64,000 nucleotides of DNA from Paraburkholderia sp. CNPSo 3274. Lineage in GTDB: Bacteria > Pseudomonadota > Gammaproteobacteria > Burkholderiales > Burkholderiaceae. Numbering within the stretch: position 1 is the first letter of the stretch; the number at the start of each line of letters is the position of its first letter. The stretch lies in contig NZ_JAMBPR010000011.1 in the NCBI RefSeq assembly GCF_024206475.1, positions 1 to 64,000 on the forward strand, in the 5' to 3' direction. The translations under genes were made by a program, and so were the position numbers. This document shows, in pieces, positions 27,922 through 36,894 of the stretch. A model generated the notes under the pieces. It ran no database searches. It was not told where the DNA came from and saw only the letters and a list, made by a program, of their open reading frames with translations.

Positions 27922-30882
27922 TTAGCTATCGCCTCGCTCCTGCTCGCCCGCCGCGCCTTCTGCGACCAACGGCCAGACCACCTGCTCGAACTGCTCGGGC
28001 TCGATCGGTCTGGAATACAAATAGCCCTGCGCGAAATCACAGCCCATCGACTTGAGAAAATCCCGTTGCTCGACGGTTTCCACGCCTTCGGCGATGACCT
28101 GGATTCCCAGCTTGTGTGCCAGCACCACCATCGCCTCGCATAGCACCTGATTGTTTTCGTCCACGCTCAGGTTCTGGACAAACGAACGATCGATTTTCAG
28201 GTAATCGATGTCGAAGCGTTTGAGATAGGCAAGCGAGGAATAGCCGGTGCCGAAGTCGTCGATCGAAATGCCAATGCCCGCAAGACGGAAATCCAGCAAC
28301 CTCTCGTCGATATTCGATTCGGCCTGTAGCAGCAGCCCCTCGGTGATTTCCACCACCACGCTTTGCCCCGGCATGCCCTCGCGATCGAGATAGTCGTGCC
28401 AGCGCCCGCCAACCGTGCTGTCCTGGCGGACCTGCACCGGCGACATGTTGACGCTGATCTGGAACGACGGATCGAATTGCTCACGCCATAGCCGCGCTTG
28501 TTGCACGGCTTGCCTGAACACCCAGTCGCCAATGGGGATGATCAGTCCGGTATCTTCGGCCAGCGGAATGAATTCCAGCGGATTGATCATGCCGCGCTCG
28601 GGATGCAGCCAGCGTATCAGCGCTTCCGCTTTGCGGACCTGGCCCGTTGCCAGGTCGACGACCGGCTGATAAAGCAGCCGAAACTGATTGCGAGGAAGCG
28701 CCGCACGCAGGTCGCTGGTCAGGCGCAAGCGCGTTTGCGCCTCCAGTTGCATGTCGGGCGTGAAGTAACTGAAGCGATTGCGTCCGGCATTCTTGGCCGC
28801 GTACATGGCCTGGTCGGCGTTCTTGAACAACGCGTCGAGTTCAACCGTGTCGTCAGGGAAAACGGTTACGCCGATGCTCGCCGAAATGTAGACCTCGTCC
28901 GCGCCGAGTTTGAACGGCTCAGTCAGTTTGCGATTGATATTGCGCACGGTCTGCTCCACCGCTTCCATGTCTTCGAGATCGGGCAAGATCACCGTGAACT
29001 CGTCGCCACCAAGTCGCGCGACGGTATCCAGATTGCGCACGCACGCGCTAATGCGGCGCCCAGCCTCGATCAACAGCACGTCGCCGCGGTCGTGCCCCAG
29101 CGAGTCGTTGACCTCCTTGAAGCGATCGAGGTCGATCAACATCAGGGCCACCCGCCTTTCCGAACGGCTCGCGAGCGCCGCCTCCTCAGTGAGACGATCG
29201 TGGAACAACTGCCGGTTAGGAAGACCCGTCAGCGCATCGAAATTGGCCTGCTTCCAGATGGTCGCCTCGAACGCCATCCGGTCTGAGAGGTCGCGACCGA
29301 CCGCCAGCACGGAGCTGACATGGCCGGAGCGATCGATCTCCGGCGTGATGCGAATGTGAGTACATTGCTCCTGCCCGTCCTTTCCTGCCCACCGCAGTTC
29401 GAACTGCGCGCTTTTTCCCGTCGTGAGGACTTCGCCGATCTTCCTTTCGTAGACCAGCGCATTGGGCCCGCCAGGAAGCTCCGAAGGCCGCTTGCCGAGG
29501 ACGCTGGCGAGTTCGCATCCCGCCGACGTGCAAAAGGCCGGATTGGCGAATGTGCGGCGCAGCTCGCGGTCATATCGCGTGATCGTATCGGGCGAATTCT
29601 CGATCAGCGTGCGCGACTCCCGTTCGCGGGCGACGAGTTCCGCCGTTCGGTCGACGACAGTCTGTTCGAGCGACGCATTGATTTCGTTGATCTTGTGAAT
29701 CTTCTGTCTGATCGCCGTGCGCATGCGCTCAAAACGCTGCGCGAGCCGCGCCAGCTCGTCCGGTCCGCCAACCGAGCCTTCCCCTTCCTTGCCTTCGTCC
29801 TCGACGGCGCCGGCATCCTCGCCGGTGTCGTGCATGCGCCGCACCAGATCCTGGAGCGGCGCCGAAATGCTGTACGAAATAAAGTAGGCAAGGAAAATAG
29901 AAAGCAGAAACCCGGAAATACCGACTACCACGATCTGGTTGCGTACGGCCTGTGCCTCCGCAGTCAGATTCTGTTCGGCGATCGTGCTGACCACGAACCA
30001 GCTCGTGCCGGGAATGCGCGCGTAGGCGGCGAGATAACGCCCGCCGCGCTTTGCTGCGAAATTGACGAACCGGCTCGACTCGCCCGATATGCGGTGGCGG
30101 GCGATATCCTCCATCAGGCCAGGCTCGGGCGTGGTGCCCGGGTTGGGCGACGACGCATTATGCGGGACGACGACGATTTTGTTGTCGCCCGCATCGAATA
30201 CGTAAATCTCTGTTCCGCTGCCCGAAGCGACGTCGTTGAAAATCGTCGAGAAGTATTCAGGGCGAACGACCAGAACCAGACTGCCGATCTTCGTGTTGTC
30301 GCTCTTGTTGTAGATGGCGCGCACCATCCCCAGGTTCTGCTGCCCGACCCCATCGTCGTAGCTGCCCCAGTAGGTGCGTTCATGCGACTCTTCCGCGATG
30401 CCGACGAGCGCCGTCACCCCCGTAGTCAACTGCGCAAACGCCTGCGTATCCAGAATCCGGTCATTCTGGTCGAGCAAATATTTCTGATTGATGAAATCGA
30501 CCGATCCGTAATGTTCGAGCAGCAATCGCGTCATGTCCTCGCGCGCCTCGCTCTGCTCCCTGGCGCTCCCGCTCGCCGCTCTCGCCAGCGCACCCTGGAC
30601 CCGATCCGAAAGCACGAGAAGATTGCTTTCCGATTCGATCTGCTGCATGCGCAGTTCGACATTTCTCGAAACCTGCCTCACCACCTCTTTCGAGAATATC
30701 TCCGCATTCTCCTTGATCGCCGCGACCGACTTCACATAGGAAATGCAGCCCGAAATGATAATGGGCAACAGCGCCAACAGAATGAAAGCGGCAATCAGTC
30801 GATAGCGAATCTCGACGCGTCGAAGCAAATCCTGGCAGAGGTAGTCGAAAGCGCGTCGCAGCAACGCGGAGATTGCATTCAT
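27922..30882 (-). CDS. dCache-HAMP-PAS-GGDEF-EAL cyclic-di-GMP protein
   Basis: This 986-residue membrane sensor could make and degrade cyclic di-GMP. Membrane helices lie near residues 25-50 and 318-340 and enclose a large periplasmic dCache-like region. HAMP and coiled-coil segments follow, then a PAS domain (about 430-545). The GGDEF domain (about 555-715) has an intact GGDEF near residue 624 and an upstream RNLD inhibitory site. The EAL domain (about 725-975) has EALIRW near 752 and DDFGTGYSS near 872. Both halves look catalytically competent. Its ATG overlaps the stop of the solute-binding protein gene (ATGA), implying a shared function. Confidence 0.9.
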   Translation of the reverse strand: MNAISALLRRAFDYLCQDLLRRVEIRYRLIAAFILLALLPIIISGCISYVKSVAAIKENAEIFSKEVVRQVSRNVELRMQQIESESNLLVLSDRVQGALARAASGSAREQSEAREDMTRLLLEHYGSVDFINQKYLLDQNDRILDTQAFAQLTTGVTALVGIAEESHERTYWGSYDDGVGQQNLGMVRAIYNKSDNTKIGSLVLVVRPEYFSTIFNDVASGSGTEIYVFDAGDNKIVVVPHNASSPNPGTTPEPGLMEDIARHRISGESSRFVNFAAKRGGRYLAAYARIPGTSWFVVSTIAEQNLTAEAQAVRNQIVVVGISGFLLSIFLAYFISYSISAPLQDLVRRMHDTGEDAGAVEDEGKEGEGSVGGPDELARLAQRFERMRTAIRQKIHKINEINASLEQTVVDRTAELVARERESRTLIENSPDTITRYDRELRRTFANPAFCTSAGCELASVLGKRPSELPGGPNALVYERKIGEVLTTGKSAQFELRWAGKDGQEQCTHIRITPEIDRSGHVSSVLAVGRDLSDRMAFEATIWKQANFDALTGLPNRQLFHDRLTEEAALASRSERRVALMLIDLDRFKEVNDSLGHDRGDVLLIEAGRRISACVRNLDTVARLGGDEFTVILPDLEDMEAVEQTVRNINRKLTEPFKLGADEVYISASIGVTVFPDDTVELDALFKNADQAMYAAKNAGRNRFSYFTPDMQLEAQTRLRLTSDLRAALPRNQFRLLYQPVVDLATGQVRKAEALIRWLHPERGMINPLEFIPLAEDTGLIIPIGDWVFRQAVQQARLWREQFDPSFQISVNMSPVQVRQDSTVGGRWHDYLDREGMPGQSVVVEITEGLLLQAESNIDERLLDFRLAGIGISIDDFGTGYSSLAYLKRFDIDYLKIDRSFVQNLSVDENNQVLCEAMVVLAHKLGIQVIAEGVETVEQRDFLKSMGCDFAQGYLYSRPIEPEQFEQVVWPLVAEGAAGEQERGDS

Positions 30883-32168
30883 TTGTAGTGCATCTTCGCT
30901 TCAGTCTTGACCGAGATGTCCAGGCGCTCCGCAGCCTGCCTGGGCGTAATTTTCCTGAGCAGCACATCCTGCATCAATTTGTGCACCAGCTCAATCGTAT
31001 TGGAAGGAAGCGACGAATAATAGGGACTTGCCGTGACCGGATAGCGACTGACCGCGTTCGCGTAGTCGACGATCTCCACGTCGCTCACCACGGTGCCCAT
31101 GCCTCGCTGAAACGGCGAAATGTTGTGGCGTTTCCTCTGAAGAATCGGAAATCCCTTGCCGGCGATGAATTCCAGAAAACGCATGGCCGCGGCCTTGTTG
31201 GGCGTTTCGCAAACGGCAAAGCCCGTTTCGCTGCCGAGCACCGGCACGACGCGTTCGCCGCGCGCGTTCCATGGCGGCACGAACACGCCCACCGAGAAAT
31301 CGTTTCCACGCAGCATCAGCCCGGCGGCCCAGCTACCCTGGAACGCCATCGCCACCTTGCCCTCCTTGAAAAGGCGAATGCCCTCGTCGTACCCCGTCGT
31401 CATGAACGATGGCTGCGCGTAGCCACGCTCGGGTATCAACGCGATCCTGGCGAAGATATCGGCCACTTCCGGCGTATCCAGGTTCAGCGTGCCGTCCGCC
31501 ATTTTCTCTTTCCAGTGAGGCTCGCGCGCGACCACATTGTTGGCAAAGCCGGAAGCGAATGGCCCGTTGCCGAGCATGTTCGGAAAGCCGCCGCTCCACA
31601 TCACCGGAATCATTCCTGCCCGCTTGAGCTTGGCGCACACCGCCAGAAATTCATCGAAATTCGTTGGCACCGTGTCGATGCCGGCCTTGGCGAACATGGC
31701 GCGGTTGTAGTAGATCATCGTCGTCGCCACGCCGCCCGAAACGCCAAAGCCCTTGCCGTCGCGACTGGTCCAGTCGGACTTGAGCGGATCCAGCATGTTG
31801 CGCCATGCGGCGCTCTGGCGGACATCGGCGAGCACGCCCTGGTCGGCCAACTCGGCGGCATAGGCGTTCGGATTGATGCTGACGAGGTCCGGCAGCGTTC
31901 CCGCCGCCACGCGCGGCTTGATGTTCTCCTCGACCGAGTTGCCAACCATGAACTGCACGTTCACGTGCAGATCGGGATTGAGCTTGTCGAACTCGGCGGC
32001 GATCTGGAGCATCTCCTCAGGCCAGTCCGGCGCCCAGATCAGTGCGGTGATGGTGGTCCGTACAGGCGCAACCTTGCTGCTCTGGGCGCTATTCTGCTGA
32101 TCGCAACCCAGGAGCAAGAGCATGCCGATCAACCCAGACAGCAGCCAGGCAAACTTGATTCCGTGCAC
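30879..32168 (-). CDS. Lipoprotein solute-binding protein coupled to the GGDEF-EAL gene
   Basis: The protein (about 429 residues from the GTG at 32168) is an extracellular solute-binding protein of the sugar-binding (CUT1, family 1) type. It has a lipoprotein signal LIGMLLLLGCDQQNS. The body shows AAEFDKLNPDLHVNVQF, GTLPDLVSINPNAYA, GGVATTMIYYNRAMFAKAG, VPTNFDEFLAVCAKLK and FKEGKVAMAFQGSWA. No permease or ATPase genes are nearby. The next gene encodes a membrane cyclic-di-GMP enzyme whose ATG overlaps this stop codon. I infer that the binding protein presents a ligand to that sensor. The start is uncertain; an ATG at 32231 is also possible. Confidence 0.8.
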   Translation of the reverse strand: MHGIKFAWLLSGLIGMLLLLGCDQQNSAQSSKVAPVRTTITALIWAPDWPEEMLQIAAEFDKLNPDLHVNVQFMVGNSVEENIKPRVAAGTLPDLVSINPNAYAAELADQGVLADVRQSAAWRNMLDPLKSDWTSRDGKGFGVSGGVATTMIYYNRAMFAKAGIDTVPTNFDEFLAVCAKLKRAGMIPVMWSGGFPNMLGNGPFASGFANNVVAREPHWKEKMADGTLNLDTPEVADIFARIALIPERGYAQPSFMTTGYDEGIRLFKEGKVAMAFQGSWAAGLMLRGNDFSVGVFVPPWNARGERVVPVLGSETGFAVCETPNKAAAMRFLEFIAGKGFPILQRKRHNISPFQRGMGTVVSDVEIVDYANAVSRYPVTASPYYSSLPSNTIELVHKLMQDVLLRKITPRQAAERLDISVKTEAKMHYK

Positions 32169-32464
32169 GTAACGCTCGCTTTCAGTTCGGGAGTGGCAGA
32201 CCCTGCGGAACGCAGGGGAGCCAGATTGCATATCGGCCGAAGCTGAGCGTCACTTGAGGGTGTCTGCGCGTGAGCATGGCACGCGGTAATCGGCGAGCCT
32301 TTGCGGACGAACGTCCATGCCCGTTCGCAAACGTTGGCGCGGTGCGATGCGCTAGCGTGGTGCAATGGCATCAAGTCCTTTGCGCAGACCCAGAACGGGC
32401 GTGCGCGTTTTGCGCATCAGGGTGCGGCGAGCTCGATGGCTCGCCGCCTTCCATCGCTCTCGTT

Positions 32465-33700
32465 TCAATCGAGCGACGGGCTGCATTCGCATTCGAGCGC
32501 CGCGACCCGCGCCGGCCGCTCCATTGCCGCAAGCCGCTGCAACGTCACCAGGCCGAACACTGCGAGCGCGCAGCCGAGCACCAGATCGGCACGTACGCCT
32601 GCACGGTCCACGATCGCGCCGCCCACCGACGAGCCAAGCGCGATCGCCACCTGGATCACGCTCACGAACATTGCCGAGCCCGCTTCGGCGAGATCGGCCG
32701 TACTGCGCTGAATCCACACGGAGAAGCACAGGGGAATCGCGCCAAACGCCACGCCCCACATCAGCATCGCCGCGATCTCGCCGATTCGCACGTGGTCGAG
32801 CAGAATCATCGCCGAGAGCGCGCACAACAACAGCGCCGTCATGGTCGCCACGGCGGACTTCAGGCGCGTGGCGACGACCGCCGAAGTCAGCGCGTTCGAG
32901 AAAAAGCCGATCACGCCGAATGCGAGCAGCAACAGCGTGATCGCGCTCATCGAGAAGTCCTGCTGAAGCAGCGGGGCAATGAACGTGTACGTCGAGAAAT
33001 GCGCGCCGAACACGAGCGCCACCATCAGCATGCTCAGGCGCACATCCGGGCGGCGCAGCAGTGTGGCGAAATCGGCAAGTCGCAATGCGGCAGCGGAAGG
33101 AAGCGTTGGCACCAGCAACGCCTGCGCAACGAGCGCGAGCGCGACGAGGCCGCCCGTCACGAAAAACGACATGCGCCACGACGCGAATCCGGCGATAAAG
33201 GTGCCGAGCGGCACGCCGATCACCGTCGCGAAGGTCACGCCGGTCAGGATGATGGCCGTTGCGCGCGCGGCGTCGCTCGTATGCACGAGGCGGCCCGCCG
33301 CTGCGGTCGCGAGGGTCCAGAAGCCGCCGAGCGCCGCGCCGAGCATCGCGCGGCCAACCAGCATGAGCGCAAAATTCGTCGAAAGCGCGGAGACGATATT
33401 CGATGCGAGCAGCACGGCCGTGAGCAGGAGAAATACCTGCCGCCGGTCCATGCGGCCGGCAAACATCATCAGGCCCGGGGCGAAGATCGCCGCCATGACG
33501 CCCGGCGTGGTCACCATGAGGCCAGCGGTGCCCGGCGTCACGCCGAGGTCGCGGGCGATCTCGGTGAGCAAACCGACCGGCAGGAACTCGGACGTCACGA
33601 ACGCGAATGCGCTGATCGCCACGGCAAAGACAGACAGCCACTGGCGCAGTGTCGTCTCTTCGAGCGGCGCGGGCGCGAGATTGGGAGAACGGTCGTTCAT
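32465..33700 (-). CDS. MFS efflux transporter (DHA1, NepI/AraJ-like)
   Basis: The 411-residue inner-membrane protein has twelve predicted helices and the drug:H+ antiporter layout. It shows VTSEFLPVGLLTEIARDLGV, the loop motif FAGRMDRRQVF between helices 2 and 3, and GRAMLGAALGGFW. It resembles exporters of purine nucleosides, arabinose or small drugs; the substrate is unknown. The ATG at 33700 fits the family start, with only a weak ribosome site. It has no co-directional partner. The 233 bp downstream (32232-32464) show no gene. Confidence 0.85.
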   Translation of the reverse strand: MNDRSPNLAPAPLEETTLRQWLSVFAVAISAFAFVTSEFLPVGLLTEIARDLGVTPGTAGLMVTTPGVMAAIFAPGLMMFAGRMDRRQVFLLLTAVLLASNIVSALSTNFALMLVGRAMLGAALGGFWTLATAAAGRLVHTSDAARATAIILTGVTFATVIGVPLGTFIAGFASWRMSFFVTGGLVALALVAQALLVPTLPSAAALRLADFATLLRRPDVRLSMLMVALVFGAHFSTYTFIAPLLQQDFSMSAITLLLLAFGVIGFFSNALTSAVVATRLKSAVATMTALLLCALSAMILLDHVRIGEIAAMLMWGVAFGAIPLCFSVWIQRSTADLAEAGSAMFVSVIQVAIALGSSVGGAIVDRAGVRADLVLGCALAVFGLVTLQRLAAMERPARVAALECECSPSLD

Positions 33701-34100
33701 GTTTCGATGACTGTATTGTGTGCGGCGAATAATAAAAGCGATTGTTCGGCAATTTCGCACCAAAAAATGGGGAAAATCGCCGCTTAAATGGCCAATCGGG
33801 AATTAGGTTTAAATTAACATCAAAAAAAGAATCGCGTGCGGCCCTGCGATTAGCGGGGTCGACAAAAGGGTTATGAATGGAATGTGACGTGACCTGCCGC
33901 GCGCCGGCCGGCGGGGCAGAGATTATGTCATTTCAGCGCCGGAAAAATAACCGTTATTTTTCCGGGGACAAATTAGGCATCGAATAGATGCTCGTGCTTG
34001 TCGCTGAATAGCAGGCCGAGGGCGCCGGGAAGACGCCCCGTGAGGAATTGCCGGAAAACCGGTCTGTCAATTCGAGCGCGGCGCTTGCAAGCGCCTGGGT
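33701..34100. other. Intergenic stretch without a gene
   Basis: The 400 bp between the MFS gene and the porin stop hold no coding region. The sequence is AT-richer than its surroundings at 33700-33850, where the MFS promoter should lie. It also contains the 27-bp palindrome listed separately and a short CCGGAAAACCGG hairpin near 34050. Confidence 0.6.
33939..33965 (-). terminator. Perfect 27-bp palindrome, probable porin terminator
   Basis: CCGGAAAAATAAC is followed, after one central base, by its exact reverse complement. As RNA it forms a 12-bp stem with a three-base loop. It lies 136 bp after the porin stop. The T runs lie within the stem and no long T tract follows, so it could alternatively be an operator for the divergent side. 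Confidence 0.5.
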
Positions 34101-35213
34101 TCAGAACCGCGTTTGCACGCCCACGCGGGCGATGAACTGGTTAGGACCACTCGACGTACCGTCGGGGTCGAGCACACCGCTGATCAGCGCCTGAGCCCCG
34201 GCGTTCGTGCGCTGATACACGGTCTCCGCATAAACGACCGTACGCTTGGACAGGAAGTGATCGACGACGGCCGTGATCTGGTGCGCGTGATTGTTGTCGA
34301 GATACGCGTTGCCCTTCATGTACATGTAGTCGGCGGCAATCGCCCAGTCTGGCGCAAGCAGCCAGTTCGCACCGGCCTCGGCCTGGGCAATGGCGCCGCC
34401 ATTGAAGGTGTTGCGCACGGTCGTCACCAGCAGCGTCGCCATGACCTTGCCGAAGTCGTAGTGCGCGCCCACGCCCCAGTTGCGAATGCCAACATCGGGT
34501 TCGCCGTCCTCGACGTATTTGACTTCCGTGTAGGCCGCCGCCATGCCGAACGCGCCGTTGGTGTAATTCGCGCCGGCGCTGACCGTATTGCCGCGTCCGA
34601 ATGCGCCCGGAATGCCGCCAAAGCCGTACAAGCCGCCGAAGCTGAATCCGCCAAACTTCGGCGATTGATACTTGACCGAGTTCTCGACCGTGGCGCCCGC
34701 CATGCGGTCCCAGTCGAATTGCGGCGCGAAGGGCGGGTTGCCCGGAATCGCGATCTTCGCGAACGGCCCCGCGCGGAAGTTGTAGAGCCCCCCTACCTCC
34801 ATCGCCGCGTCGTCGTGGCCGAAAAACAGCGAATCGGTCATAAAGTCGTACTGGTTGCCCATTGTCAGTCTGCCGTACTGGTCGCTGTCCAGGCCAACGT
34901 ACGCGTTGCGCCCGAAGATCCCTTGTCCCGAGACGATCGAGCCGGTCCCCAGCGAAAATTGATCGACGAGATCGAACACCGCGTGCAAGCCGCCGCCCAA
35001 ATCTTCGCGGCCGCGAATACCGAGCAGGTTCGGCGTGAAAATGCCGTCGTCGAACTTCAACACCGAGTGGCCGCCCTGGTTGCTGACCCACGACACGCCC
35101 GCGTCCACCATACCGTACAGAATCACGCTGTCGCCCGCCGGGCCGCCTTCCGCATGTGCCTGGGCGCAAACCATCACCGATACCGCCGTACACCACAGTG
35201 CGAGGCTCTTCAT
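34101..35213 (-). CDS. Trimeric porin next to the vanillate genes
   Basis: The 370-residue outer-membrane porin has a signal peptide ending in CAQAHA and the family motifs VILYGMVDAGVSW, LLGIRGREDLGGGLHA, FGRNAYVGLDSDQYGRLTMG and a C-terminal Phe (GVQTRF). The ATG at 35213 has AAAGGAG upstream. It lies next to an MFS transporter gene and vanR and points the same way as the MFS gene, so it may help aromatic acids cross the outer membrane. That is inferred from position, because the porin family is generally unspecific. Confidence 0.9.
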   Translation of the reverse strand: MKSLALWCTAVSVMVCAQAHAEGGPAGDSVILYGMVDAGVSWVSNQGGHSVLKFDDGIFTPNLLGIRGREDLGGGLHAVFDLVDQFSLGTGSIVSGQGIFGRNAYVGLDSDQYGRLTMGNQYDFMTDSLFFGHDDAAMEVGGLYNFRAGPFAKIAIPGNPPFAPQFDWDRMAGATVENSVKYQSPKFGGFSFGGLYGFGGIPGAFGRGNTVSAGANYTNGAFGMAAAYTEVKYVEDGEPDVGIRNWGVGAHYDFGKVMATLLVTTVRNTFNGGAIAQAEAGANWLLAPDWAIAADYMYMKGNAYLDNNHAHQITAVVDHFLSKRTVVYAETVYQRTNAGAQALISGVLDPDGTSSGPNQFIARVGVQTRF

Positions 35214-35333
35214 TGACGTCTCCTTTACCTTGATCTCTTTGTCGGCATCCATTTATTACGGATGCCTTAATAATTGGATTAATCTTCGAACTTCGGGAAA
35301 CAGTAGCGGCGCCGGGGCGCCGTTACCGCAACA

Positions 35334-36623
35334 TCAGTCGGATTGCAATGCGACTGGGACCGAACGGCGCGCCAGCGCGCGCGGTGCGGTTTCGATCAGG
35401 AACATCGAAACGAAAATGCCGCAGATCAGCCCGCCGAGCGCGAACTGCAGCGTGAACTGAATGCCGTCGTGCTGCGCGACATACCCGGCAATAGCCGGCG
35501 CAATGCCGCCGCCAAAAATCTCGCCGGCGCCCGAGGTGATGCCAATGGCCGAGGCGACGAGACCCGCCGGCGCCGCTTCAGTCGCGATCGGCCCGGTGAG
35601 AACGCCCAGCATGCCAAGCGCGAAGAACGAAACGACGAACAGCACCGCAAAGAGCATCCACGGGTTCGCGCCGATGCGGGCGAACACATAGAGCGAAATC
35701 GCCGCGCCCGCGAACGAGACGACCGAAGTCAGCCGCCGCCCCGCAACGTCGGAGAGACTGGCAAGACCGAACTCGCCGAGAAAGCCGCCGAAACCGATCG
35801 CCGACACGACAAAGCCCATCTGCGAGGTGTCGAGGTGCAGATAGTCCACGAGATAGTTGGGCACCATCGCGCCGATCACGAAGATGCCAGCCATCGCGCA
35901 AAGCGTGGCCAGCATGGCGAGCACGACATTGCGGCTGCCGAAGAGCGCGCTCCAGCGTGGACCGCCCGTTGCGTGCGCAACCGTTGCGTGCGCCGGCTTG
36001 ATTTGCGGCGCGTCGCGCAACATCGTCGCGATCAGAACCGCCACGATGAGACCCGGCACGGCGGAAACCGCGAACACCCAGTGCCACGACGGCACGACGC
36101 GCAACAACTGCGTCGCAATGATCGGCGCGAGGCCAAGGCCCATCAGCGCGAACATGCTGAGCTGCAGCCCCTGATTGCGCCCGCGGCGCGACGGATGCGA
36201 GGCCTCGCCAACCGTTGCCACGCTCGTGGGCGTGAATGCGCCCTCTGCGACGCCCATCAGCGCGCGGATGAGCAGCAGGCTCGCGAAGCCGGTGGCGAAT
36301 CCGGAGAAGCTCGAGAGCAGCGAGAACATCACCATCGCCGCGATCATGATCTTGCGCCGCCCGATGCGGTCGGACAGGCGGCCCATGAGGATCGAGAACA
36401 CGCCCCACGCAATGCTGAGAATGCCGATCAACTGGCCGAGCTGCTGGTAGCTCAGGTTGAGGTCTTTCATCATGTGGGGAAAGAGCGGCGCGATCATCCA
36501 GCGATCGAGCCCGACCAGTCCGAAGCCGATGGCGAGCAGGATCAGCGTTCTGCGTTCGTTTTTCAGATCGTGTGGTTCGTGCGGATGGTGTGATTGGGCA
36601 TGCCTCGTCACGTTTGTCTCCAT
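35334..36623 (-). CDS. MFS transporter divergent from vanR
   Basis: The 429-residue protein has twelve predicted helices and the MFS signature GRLSDRIGRRKIM between helices 2 and 3, with RALMGVAEGAFTPTS in helix 4. It resembles metabolite:H+ symporters of the aromatic acid and sugar acid groups. It is divergent from vanR, with three TGTAYACA-type sites in the shared gap, and is the best candidate for vanillate or a related aromatic acid as substrate. No experimental substrate is known. A GC-rich dyad at 35308-35323 follows its stop. Confidence 0.8.
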   Translation of the reverse strand: METNVTRHAQSHHPHEPHDLKNERRTLILLAIGFGLVGLDRWMIAPLFPHMMKDLNLSYQQLGQLIGILSIAWGVFSILMGRLSDRIGRRKIMIAAMVMFSLLSSFSGFATGFASLLLIRALMGVAEGAFTPTSVATVGEASHPSRRGRNQGLQLSMFALMGLGLAPIIATQLLRVVPSWHWVFAVSAVPGLIVAVLIATMLRDAPQIKPAHATVAHATGGPRWSALFGSRNVVLAMLATLCAMAGIFVIGAMVPNYLVDYLHLDTSQMGFVVSAIGFGGFLGEFGLASLSDVAGRRLTSVVSFAGAAISLYVFARIGANPWMLFAVLFVVSFFALGMLGVLTGPIATEAAPAGLVASAIGITSGAGEIFGGGIAPAIAGYVAQHDGIQFTLQFALGGLICGIFVSMFLIETAPRALARRSVPVALQSD

Positions 36624-36725
36624 GATTGTTGTGCGTTCGCATTGCGAACGTCGTTTCGTTTATCGAACTCCGAGCGAGATCGTAGGAAACTTCACCTATT
36701 GATGTCAATCAAAAAAGACCCTCGC

Positions 36726-36829
36726 TGTACACAATTTCTCTTTACTTCCCGCTTACTTTTCCACGTTAACCCTAGATTTGGCGTCCATTCGATTGAATTG
36801 ACCCAATAGTTGTATACAATATGTACACG
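36726..36829. promoter_or_regulatory. Candidate VanR operators
   Basis: Three related sites lie in the gap between the MFS gene and vanR: TGTACACA at 36726-36733, TGTATACA at 36811-36818 (within the palindrome TTGTATACAA) and TGTACACG at 36822-36829. The last two are 11 bp apart, one helical turn. TGTNNACA cores are typical for FCD-type GntR regulators. Confidence 0.55.
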
Positions 36830-36894
36830 TTGCGGCGCAGACTACAGGCTGCATCTGGCCGCATCCACATTCGCTCCTCACCACTTCCTCGCTT

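Noticed and set aside
32270..33787. 505-codon plus-strand frame opposite the MFS exporter
   Set aside because: Made almost only of Arg, Glu, His and Ala, as expected antisense to a GC-rich membrane protein gene.
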